64,000 nt of DNA from Neonectria sp. B-13. Its lineage: Eukaryota > Ascomycota > Sordariomycetes > Hypocreales > Nectriaceae. The stretch lies in NCBI GenBank assembly GCA_002682825.1, contig NOKP01000026.1, positions 124,001-188,000 on the forward strand, written 5' to 3'. Numbering within the stretch: the stretch's first letter is position 1; each line of letters begins with the position of its first letter. The notes under the pieces were generated by a model, which was not told where the DNA came from, did no database searches, and worked only from the letters and a program-made list of their open reading frames with translations. This document shows, in pieces, positions 35,658-44,832 of the stretch. The translations under genes and the position numbers were made by a program.

Positions 35658-36772
35658 TCACCTCTGGAAGGCAGTGTGTCGACTTCCCTGCCTCAGGGCA
35701 CCCAGTCGCGATGACGAAACCGGACAGTGTGGCTCGAGCGACTGCATCGCAGCCTTGGTGTCAGGGTCATTGTGGTATTTGCCTTTGGTGACACGGGCAG
35801 CAAGTTCCGGATAGGCGGCGAGGAAATTGACTCGATCGACAAGTTCGGGGCTTGTGAAGTCGACGATATAATTCCACCGCTGGTCGATTCTCGAGTCTTC
35901 CTTTTCGCTGTTCAGGGAGGTGATGGCCCGGCACTCGACGGCCGTGGTGGTGTCTGACTCTTCGTACCGATCCGGAGCTTGACCGTCTGCTCTGGTTTCG
36001 TTCCTCTCCCGTCCTTGTCGAAGAGACTGCGAAAGGCTGTGTCGATTTCGCCAGTCAGTGGCGTGTAGGGAATTAGAGTGCATCTAGCTTTTCTGCTTGA
36101 TTCTCTTGCCAAGGTAGTATACTAGACTTTGTGTCGCTCCTGGTTTGTTGCCCATTGGGGGCTTCGTAGGTGTACTGGCGGTAAAGGACATATGAATACC
36201 ACTCCGGGGGACCCTGCAGACTGGCTGCGCTGATGAATCGCGCACAACCGGGTTGACACTGGTGCTGGAACTCATGTTATATATCTTGTATCTTTCGCAT
36301 TTCTTCGTTATACGCGAATTGTCGCAAGATCCGATACCGAGACGCAGTCGTAGCGTGGACCATTGCGGAGCTCGAGCCTCGGATCACTGAGCGATGTGGA
36401 AGTGGTAATCCCCCGATGAGGATACACACAAGCAATGAGTTCGGCATCTTCCACGTTGAAGGGCGTTTTTTGTGTGAGAGGGAAGTCCAGAGAGAGTTGT
36501 GTCCAGGGGCAGGAAAGCTGCTGATGGCTCACGGCTGTCTCGCTCTGTCGTCGTCGTCTTTGTTGCGGTATATGCTCTTGCTGGGCGTCCATATATATAG
36601 TCAAGCTCATCGAATGGTCTTCAGGAAGGTGAAGGACGACCTTTGGGTGCCAGTCGAACGAGGTCTTGCTGAGTTTCTGGATCTGGGGCCTGAATCTGAG
36701 GGGAATGCGCGAAGTTTTGTGCACCAGGAAGTCTGGAATGAACGAAGTGCGCATCGACAACGCATATGCCAA
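35658..36772 (-). pseudogene. Gag-like or unknown degenerate coding region
   Basis: Consecutive natural segments: 36760-36309 (ending NVEDAELIACVYP ... VSVSDLATIR), then GCARFISAASLQGPPEWYSY with VLYRQYTYEAPNGQQTR at about 36230-36130, then IPYTPLTGEIDTAFRSLF near 36080-36020, and a frame to 35658 with NYIVDFTSPELVDRV and FLAAYPELAARVTKGKYHND. Two frame changes fit introns exactly: a 49-bp one (gtataa...ttccag) and a 44-bp one (gtctag...gctag). It therefore could be a real multi-exon gene rather than only a retroelement gag. No family was recognised. Its place ahead of the integrase-like part is consistent with gag. Confidence 0.4.
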
Positions 36773-36881
36773 TGCCTCTCAAATCGCCACAATCGTCAAT
36801 ATGGTGCTCGGTCTCTATAAAGGAAAAACAACACCCATCCCACTGCTAGACAAGCAGGTTCTTCGGAAAACACCAACGTGT

Positions 36882-37860
36882 TATCGGGGGCTTTTACAAT
36901 GAGTCGGGTCGCTCATCTCCCCATGGCGATGTTTCTCCAAATGGATGACCGCGATATAGCCTTGGTCGCTTTGGTGAAACCGCACGATTTCCTATAGTAT
37001 AGGTCGTCACGTCTTGGTTGTGGCAGTTTGCTGGTATGTTCAAGTTGACGGCGAGGGTGAACAGATGTCTCTTCTTTGAGCTCTGCTTTGACATTGGTTT
37101 TAGTGGTGGGCGAATTGCGAAGTTGTGTGAGCCACCAGGTTGGCAAACTCGGCGAGTTCTACAGGGGAATGGGTACGCTCGAGTCAACCGGCCGGGGTCA
37201 CTGGGGCGCTCCATGTAGAACAAGATATTCGCAGGTCGCCCTTTGAGGTTGTTTGGGCTTCGGAAGGAAATGGGGCGGGGTACTCAAGGCAGCTTTGCCA
37301 TGAGCGTATTGAAGAAGTGTTCGAGTTGAGTTTGGAGGTTTGCCGCGTTGTGTGTCAGGATTCAGGCGTGACATCTGACGCTTGCTAGCCCAGGTGAAAG
37401 CGCCTCCTAGCATCATGAAGATGTATGCCGCCGTGGAATGTTCCTCGGTCGGGTTGCTCATGAACCTAGCCCAGAGCTCGTTCGTGAGAGGTCGGGCCGT
37501 GTGTGTATCGCTAAATAGTTGACTTTCCAACGAGAGTTGCGAATATCTCTCGAAGCTCTCGCGGAGGCGCAGTGGCGTTCTGGTTCCAAGGTAGGATAAG
37601 TCGGGGGGTGGTCCCGGAACCATGAATCTCGGAGACGGCAGCCATGCAGTTGTGTGTGTGAGTGACGCAGGCAGCGGGCGTGAAGGGGGTGGTGATTGAA
37701 TATAGTCGTTTTAGGTGAGCCGCGATGTCATCTTCGGCGTTGGTTGGAAGTATGTAAAGAGAAGAAGGAAGGAAGGCTGTCGTCGAGGCAACAAAGTCGG
37801 GGGTCAGCCCCAAAACGACTAAGACGAGGTGGCGATGGTGGACTCGATTTCTCGGGGTTC
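36882..37860 (-). pseudogene. Copia-like RT/RNase-H tail remnant
   Basis: The first segment (37830-37525) reads LTPDFVASTTAFLPSSLYIL, YSITTPFTPAACVTHTHNC and PRELREIFATLV. The next (37473-37375) has LWARFMSNPTEEHSTA running straight into AYIFMMLGGAFTWASKRQ. In intact copia proteins the NPTEEHW block and the Y-x-F-x-L-G-G-x-x-x-x-W-x-S-K-R-Q block are separated by roughly 70-90 residues, so an internal deletion is inferred. The last natural frame (about 36990-36882) reads EIVRFHQSDQGYIAVIHLEK and stops at TAA 36884-36882. Confidence 0.5.
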
Positions 37861-38149
37861 ACGAAGTGGCCCAAGATTAGGTCGGAAACCTTGTTGAGCA
37901 CATCTCGAGTGGAACGTGTGTAGGAACATGGTGGTGACAAGTCCTGGGCGGGTTGATAACCCGTCTGGCTGGCAACAATGATGAGGAAGACAACATGATT
38001 GTGGTGGTAAAAACAAGCTGATTGTGTTGATGCTCTTCAAGCATTCAGTCAGATGGCGGGCGAGCAAGCGGCTTAAATAGACGGATAGGAAGCCAACCAG
38101 TTACTTACTCAGCCATCCAGCCAACAGGCGGAAGTCGGGAAGAAAGCAA

Positions 38150-38620
38150 AACACAAGTCACTAGGTACTCACCGACGGTTGCAAGCGAGAATGTTTGCTT
38201 GCGAACAAGCCAATGGGCGGTCAGCTTTGGGGATGCGTCTGCAAGCTCCCACATGTCTTCCGAAGCGGTCTGTGAGCAAGCGAATAATTAAGCCAGTCAT
38301 GTCAGGAAGTAAGCGAGAATGTTTGTGAACAAACCAACGAGCACCGAGTGTTGAGGACACCGCTGCAAGCAACCCGCTTTGTGGACAAGCAACGAGAATG
38401 TAGCCGGCTTTGTGAGACTGCAAGCTGGTCTGAGAGCAATCCGGTCTGGGAGCGAGCCAATAAACAAGCCAGATAACATATCCAAGCGAGGAAGCAAGCG
38501 GGTGGGAGCCGGAAGTCAGCAATCAAGCGAGCACGGCCAGAAAACAGAACAGCAGTCAAGCGGGACTGGGCCAACAAACAGTGTAACAAGGAGAACGGGA
38601 AAGCAAAGGAGCAAAGCAGG
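38150..38620. repeat. Patch of short diverged repeats around AAGCGAGAATG
   Basis: Variants of GCGAGAATGTTTG occur near 38186 and 38307, with CAACGAGAATGTA near 38388. They are interspersed with many AAGCAAGC, CAAGCGAGG, GAACAAGCCAA and AACAAACCAA elements. The array is irregular, unlike the exact 16-bp array at 6.5 kb. It sits between two degenerate coding regions and may be old LTR, MITE or minisatellite material. Confidence 0.5.
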
Positions 38621-38632
38621 GACGTAAACCTG

Positions 38633-38821
38633 ATGGACAGTGGTCGTTTTCAAACATTCCACCCCGTCTCTAGCGGCTCCCGCTTCATTACCGGGCCTAC
38701 TGAAGATGTCGATTCTGGTATCGAGGGTACTGTCAGCATTCACTTCATCAGTGACGAAAACCAGAGTTCTATGAAGCAGCCAACTGCCTGGAAGGATTTC
38801 CCTTGTTCTTATTTCTTATAG
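38633..38821 (+). CDS. Small ORF of unknown status
   Basis: A 62-codon frame from ATG 38633 reads as reasonable protein (FHPVSSGSRFITGPTEDVDS, EGTVSIHFISDENQSS). It is too short to judge. No splice partner was found, and it may be a remnant. Confidence 0.25.
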   Translation: MDSGRFQTFHPVSSGSRFITGPTEDVDSGIEGTVSIHFISDENQSSMKQPTAWKDFPCSYFL

Positions 38822-38884
38822 TTCTCAACTAAGGCGTAAAATTCTTATTACAATGCTCAGCGTAACGCCTATAAGTCAAGTACC

Positions 38885-40600
38885 TTAGTGCGGTAGTGAC
38901 TTTAGTTGCATGACTTGGTTCTTTTTGTGCTCCGCGAGGATATGATCGATACAATGTGAGTTGATAACGCCAAGGTCCATTTCATTCCCGCCAACGTATT
39001 TGTAATCTCGGGCGAAAGCTGCGAGTTGGAAGCTGTCTTCCGTAGGTAATTCTGAAGATATATATATCTAACATTCGCCCTGGGGAGGCCTCGTACCATG
39101 CTAATGGGGAGAACTCAACCCGTTGCTGTTGGGGGTAGTATCGGAAGCCGGCCCACATGGAGCCGTTGACATTCCCATTGTTGCTGTATATAAATGCAGG
39201 AAAGTCGCGAATCTGAATGCTACGTCCGATAGATGAAGGAAGCTGCTGTAAGTGCGTTCCCCCTGCTCGTGGACATAATGGAATGCAAGCTCTAGAGCGC
39301 GAATCATGATGGGCGACTTGGCACAAAGCCAGTAGATGAAGTTGGCGCGGTCGATTGGCGGCATCATGTGCTTGTCCTCTCTGGTCTGGTTGTACAAGTA
39401 TATTAGACCGCCGCTGAGGTTGGACTTGACCAGCCAGACGACATGGTCAACTCCGAGGATTGGCTCTTTCGAGGATGTCGGTTGATCACCTTCTGTTGCC
39501 TGCCGGAAATAGGACGAGAGGGCCGTATTGCGGCCGAAAACGACTGGATCCTTCTCATCCAGGATGGCCTGACTCCTTGGGTCGAACGTTGATAGTACCA
39601 CCTGGCTCAGTCGGGGTGGTGTGTGAAAAGTCCATCGCAATGGCATAGCGACGGGGCACCTGCGGCCCCTCCATCTAATACCCCGGTGTCCACTATAATT
39701 CATTGGCTAAGGCAATTACTATAGTTGCCTTCTGGGCGCATCTCCGAAAGAACGACGACGTCGCGTAGGGGATCCATCCGAATGGGTCGGATGTCGGATA
39801 CATCCACGGCACCCGGTCCATAAGATGGCAGGTGAGCCGGATCGTATAGTATAGATGACCAGGCCTGATCCCTCTCTGCTGGGCGGAATGGCTGCGTCGG
39901 ACCCAGTTTCCGGCTCTTTGGTCCTGCTCAGCCGCGGCTCGCACTTGCACCGGTCCATGGCATGACTGCGGAGCAGTTTTTCCAGTTCATCCTTCTCCAT
40001 CACGTTAATGACCTTGCCTTCATCGACAAGAGAGTCGAGGGGCGTTTCGTCCTCGTTGTGGATGATGGCATCGATGAGGCTGTGTCCCAGGCGGCATAAT
40101 CTCCTAAATCGGTCGGCATTCATGGTATGACCGATTCTTTCTGCGTCGTCGTCGACGAGGTTGAGGATGTCTTCCCGGTAGGCTACACCAAATTCGTTGG
40201 GGCTAAGGGGAAGTAGGGGCATAAGGCCTAAGTGTCCGCCGGAGACGGCATCTAGCTTCCTCCCTATCCTATAGTGGCCGAAGAGCTGACAGTGTATATA
40301 CCTAGTGCTCTAGGCGATTTTGTCAATGTCCTGCTGGGTGCTGTACTATATGTGGCCAGGGTGCCTGGCCCTTGCCTCATGGAAGGGATTAATCTAGTAG
40401 AAGTGCTATAGGATCTTGGAGATGTTGTAGGACCTTAACTGCCTCTAGAGCTGATGGGTGAGGTATAGGATGCGGTTGATGGTGCTAGTGGTGATGTTGT
40501 CGGTTGGGGTTGGCATTGCGAATGGCTTGTGCGTGTGGGGGGCGCGAAAATCCGTCATCAGCGATGCCATGTTAGCGATGCCCTGCTGGCTGCACAGGGC
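38885..40600 (-). pseudogene. Broken multi-segment gene of unknown family
   Basis: From about 40600 one frame runs into the ATG-containing frame at 40222, interrupted by five TAG codons (40447-40445, 40408-40406, 40396-40394, 40348-40346, 40312-40310) and no TGA or TAA. It continues NEFGVAYREDILNLVDDDAE and ADRFRRLCRLGHSLIDAI. The sense then moves frame; a 43-bp GT-AG interval (gtcatg...gagcag) fits. Next comes AHLPSYGPGAVDVSDIRPIR, then AILDEKDPVVFGRNTALSSY and VDHVVWLVKSNLSGG (39600-39400), SIQIRDFPAFIYSNNGNV with NGSMWAGFRYYPQQQ (about 39220-39110), and FQLAAFARDYKYVGGNEMDL. It stops at TAA 38887-38885. Either tiny introns or indels break the frames. The family was not recognised. Confidence 0.5.
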
Positions 40601-40700
40601 GGACACCACTCTCTGGCTGACTCGAGGTGGTAAAGGGGCAGATGAGTTGGAACGTGGTTGTCATTCAACAGCAGGACGAAGTTAGGGCTGTAGGAGACCT

Positions 40701-41741
40701 TTTTAGTTAAAGGTTAGTGGATTAATGACGATGGTTGCAATGAGTCACTCACAATTGCAGCGTGGATTGTTTGGTTGACTCACATGCATTTCACTGCAAT
40801 GCGTTTTCCAATAGCAAGCATAAGAGACAATGGCGACAACACCCTGAGAAAACTGCGCCTACGCGTTTCCACACCAAGCAATCATAATTGTTCTTGAGTA
40901 GTCGATCACTCGTGTTTGTTGGTCGGATTTCCACACACGTCATTGCGTATGCTTGTCGAATTAGCAGTGGCACAGGGATAGTGAAGACAATGTGGAAGCC
41001 ACACAAGGAAAACGAGAGAAAGAATAAAAACAGAGTCCAAACAACCCAAAAGTGTTCCCGGCACGCATAAATCTATGAACGGCAAGCATGCTCCACACCC
41101 GGGGGCCTTAGGTATAGATTCCTTTATGACCCACTCTTCAAAATACGTTGCTGTGAAGCCTGTTCGTCATGCTTTTCTTATACGCAGTAAACCCTGGAAA
41201 CAGATATCCTAAGATATTCATGAATTATACCCATTCTAGATGCCGACATCGAAGTCTTTGGCCCTAAGAAAAGTCATTTCAGTATGAAGCTAGATTTCGT
41301 TGATTTATTTAGTACTCTTGTACTAGGATAACTAGGCGACTGAAATGCCGTAGAGTCTCATCAGTGAACAATTAAGCTCAGTTTTCATTGTTTGAAAGTC
41401 TTAGGGAGTCTGTCCCAGAGAATTAAATGGGAATCATAGGTCAGGGACCTGGTAAGCTTAATTCTGGAGGATAGATAGTTCAAAGAGATTTCAAGAAAAG
41501 CCTAGCAGCCCCTTAAACGATGCTCGTGTTGAAGGGTTCACAGGTGTTTCCAAATCGCAATAGGTGGAGGCCCTGATAGTCTATTAAAGGCTTCCACATC
41601 GGGTAATGGGATATTTGCTACAGCTGTTTTGGTCCAGCATCAGGTAAAGCCCATCTTAGAAAGTCAACAACTAAACGGTGCGATATAGAAAAGTGAACGC
41701 GGCATTGAAGTGCCATGTACTGAAGGGGCAATGCGTTCTAA
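40701..41741. other. A/T-rich intergenic stretch
   Basis: No protein-like frame, repeat or RNA gene was recognised between the broken gene and the 3' end of the beta-lactamase-like gene. Confidence 0.45.
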
Positions 41742-43720
41742 TTAGTTATTACACTGTCTCTGCAACGTCTTTCTAAAGCCCCTGAGTTCAATCTCGGCAT
41801 TTTCCCTATTACCCTTGGATTTGAATACGACATCGTCTAAGCCAACCTTCCCATACGAAACCACATCTAGCAAGCCCCAGTCACTACAGGCATCGGAAAA
41901 TATCTGCAGCCCGTCGTTCTGACTCTCCAATGAGAAGATAACTCGGTAGCTTGCCGATGAAGTCCCGTTCGAGGTGTTTAGGAGACCAGTTGGATACATC
42001 CTTGGAGGTCCCAGTAGCGGAGAACCCCAGATGTCCGGGATTGTCTCGAGTAGAACGTCAACGCCGTTGTTCACCCATGAAGTAACAGTCAAGCCCGGTC
42101 CATCATCGACTTCAATCTTCATGGAAGAGTTGGTTCCGGATGACTTGTAGAAGCCTCCAAATTGGCGGAACGTCTGCTTCCTCGCAATAGCCTCAAGAAC
42201 TGGTACGTATTCCGATACCACTAGCTCAGATATGAGCTTTATAACGGTACCAGCTCCAGCACCAGCGACGTTGACGGCAAGAGTGGCGCCGAAGTCAGGA
42301 ATTAACACGACCTTCGAGTAGTAGGCCATGAGAGAGCCATCTTTGGTATAGAGGTCGATGATCCGTCCATCGCTGACGGATTTCAAGCTCAAGCGACGGA
42401 TCTCCCAAGGGGCACCAATCGAGAATTTGGGGTCTGATGTATGTGCCACGGGTTTTAGCCAGGCCCTGGTTTCTTCGGGTGAGAGAAGAGTGCCTTGGAG
42501 AACAGAGCGTACAAATGCAGAGAGGTCGTTCGTTGATGCGTAAATGCCACCCGTTCTGTAATAGTGTCAGTATATATTACACGCTACTTTGAGCTGTCTC
42601 AGGAACACAAACGCTGCTACATCTCCTAGGTCTGTAGACCACCATCTCTGGCCTGCGGGGATGATACTGGAGTGATTGGCAGTTGGCATCTCATAGCTTG
42701 TTTTGTTAAGGTCCAATGGCTTGAATATGGCATCCTCAACTGCCACCCGCCATGGCTTCCCAGTCACAGCTTCTAAGACGTATGCAAGAAGAATAATTCC
42801 CGGATTGGAGTATCCTGGGGTTGAAAACGTGTGGTGGACCGGATGCCTCTCGATGATACTTTGAAGTAGAACTGGTGGATATCTGTCAGAGTCGGATGAC
42901 AAGCAAGTGGGCAAATTTCGCGTAGACAATCACGTACCTTCCTTTGAGCAAGCTGGTTGGCCTTCATACCCACCACAGTTAACTGCCTCTGATTTTTGGA
43001 GACTCGGAAGTCCTTGAGTGTCAATATCTGGTAATGCAACTGAGATGTCCAACGGGGCAACTAGAGAACGAAGTATCAATACTGTGCGCTTGTTTGATGG
43101 GCAGAAATCAACCGAGCGATTGACATACAGGTTTGACCTAGTCCAGACATGTGAGACGCCAGGGCCCCTATTGTGATGTCCTTCCACGACACCTGAGTAA
43201 CGTCGTTAAAGTTGGCATAGTCCTCTTGGAGTGCCAGTTCCGCGAGTTCTGGAACATAGTTGACCACAGGCTCATTGAAGATACTCTGGCCTCGTTCGAG
43301 GAGGAGCGTATAAGGGATGAATGTTTTAGAGACACTGCCAATCCTGTATATGGTATCTCCGGTAGCTTTTGAAGCACTCGACGGATCTAAGCTACTGGAA
43401 GAAGCTGCATGGTGATATTCGAAAGCAGGCTTCTCTGTCGCATCGTTGATCGAGGTAAAGATGATCGAAAATGATACCTGAGAGGGGTCGAATTTGTTGC
43501 CCGCGAATTTCCCATCGCGGATGGCCTTGTTCAAGATTGTGGAAAGCTTTTCGGCAACTTTGATCGATTCAGGCTGTGCTGAGACATTGGTAGGCTGGGA
43601 GAAGACAGGGCCCAGTGGAGGGCAAAATTGAAGGGCATGAAGGTTAGGGATATTCACAAGAAATAGAACAGCAAATAATATGATTCGATGAAACATCTTG
43701 GCTTGACTGATCATGGACAT
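41742..43720 (-). CDS. Secreted beta-lactamase-like serine hydrolase (PF00144 type)
   Basis: Four exons, 43720-43129, 43081-42934, 42882-42607 and 42555-41742, give 609 aa; frames join throughout. The donors of introns 2 (gtgatt) and 3 (gttcct) are weak and chosen by frame. The N-terminus (FHRIILFAVLFLVNIPNLHA) is a signal peptide; ATG 43696 is an alternative start. Serine beta-lactamase/penicillin-binding-like motifs are present: Ser129-Val-Ser-Lys132 in YRIGSVSKTF (nucleophile Ser and Lys), ASHMSGLG, and the Tyr-x-Asn motif in TPGYSNPG. The ~250-residue C-terminal part resembles the extra beta domain of fungal ARB_00930-like proteins. Such enzymes act as esterases, peptidases or acyl transferases rather than antibiotic resistance. 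The substrate is unknown. Confidence 0.85.
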
Positions 43721-44832
43721 AAACCGATGTTGTGTACGGCGATATTTCTTGTTTCTCTCGAGGGCACAATTGGTATTTAAGGTACAAGTACCAGGTCAAG
43801 GTTTGGAACAAATCACCCAAAGCGGTAACTGATTCGAGCAACCCATGTAACTTAGGTGTAATTCCTGTCATCTTCTATAGCGCACGTAATTACGCTACCA
43901 ATGTGAGGAAGACGCTCCAGCTGCAAAGCCTCCTCTGGATCCTACTGTACCCACAGCACACTCTCTACATAGCCCCAAGCACCTTGCAAGCGCCACTTGA
44001 ATGCAGGCAAGCTGAAAAAAGGTCATGTAAATGGGCATCTCAAGCTACTTAGCCACAGACTAACGAGTTGCAGGATACATTCAGTGGCGCTGCCAAATAT
44101 TGTTCCTGGTGGCTACAAGCTCGCCAATGCATGTGAATGGCCCGTTCGCCAATGCACACAACTGGCTTGTGCTCAAAAGCCAATATTAGGATGCACATAC
44201 CATGAGTCTTTTAACGCTTCAATAATAAGGCGACGGGCTCAATGACGTGAAGGACGGTCTCGGATTTAACAACAAGTTCTGTCTTACCCGTCAATTAGAG
44301 AAAGAGTGGTGGAATGCTGAAGCAAATCTGGCCGTGGTAGATCAGCCACCGAGCGTGGCAACCAACAACGGCCAGAAATAATAGGCACATCGCCACTTGC
44401 ATACTACAGAAGACACCAGATTATATCATAATGGCCAGTAATAATCTAGGGAATCATTCTATCAATTAGACGTGTGAAGTCTATAGAATACTATATGAAT
44501 TAATTTACGCGTCTAAAAATGACTATAACAGGCGCAGCCCGTTTTGGCACGCTGTGATAAACAAAACCCTGGACGCCCATAGGTAACGTCAATTAAAGTT
44601 AAAGCTCAGTCCAACATCTCTTTTAGTTATACCCAATGCCCCCCACCGTGGCGAAGCTGTGGCCCTGTTTGCGAGTAAAATGAAGCCACTTAATTAGGCC
44701 ATGCTTTCGTATCAGACAGTCAAACCAAAGCGTGACAAGCTGAGAACAGCGCAGGAGCAAGGTACTAAAGGAGCCAAATACGTGCGCACTCATACAAGGA
44801 CGAGTATAAGAGTCACATACTCTAACCACAAC
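43721..44832. other. Intergenic
   Basis: Promoter side of the beta-lactamase-like gene and 3' flank of the NirA-like factor. No gene or repeat was recognised, and the A/T content is raised around 44400-44600. Confidence 0.45.

Larger units (their letters stand above)
31139..37990 (-). mobile_element. Degenerate Ty1/copia-like retrotransposon material, probably more than one copy
   Basis: The minus strand carries a long series of protein-like segments, each 40-150 codons, in changing frames with scattered stops. Two match conserved copia blocks. One is an integrase entry, LIHADTWGPYP, followed by a V-T-W-C-T-L and L-P-E-A-F/I-Y pattern (34128-33960). The other is a reverse-transcriptase end and RNase H patch, RFMSNPTEEH then AYIFMMLGGAFTWASKRQ (37473-37375). 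On this strand the RT/RNase-H patch comes before the integrase patch, opposite to the copia order, so at least two copies or a rearrangement are needed. Frames often change at TATA-type tracts or at possible 40-60-bp introns. No LTR pair or target-site duplication was found, so ends are approximate. No intact polyprotein is present. Confidence 0.6.

Noticed and set aside
30840..38070. Reading the minus-strand segments as one intact multi-exon gene
   Set aside because: Several frame changes have no possible intron, there are multiple nonsense codons, and copia blocks occur in the wrong order. Degenerate retroelement material explains it better, though part of 35.6-36.8 kb stays open.
40310..40447. 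UAG recoded as glutamine
   Set aside because: All other genes in the window use TAG as a normal stop, so C-to-T decay of CAG is far more likely.
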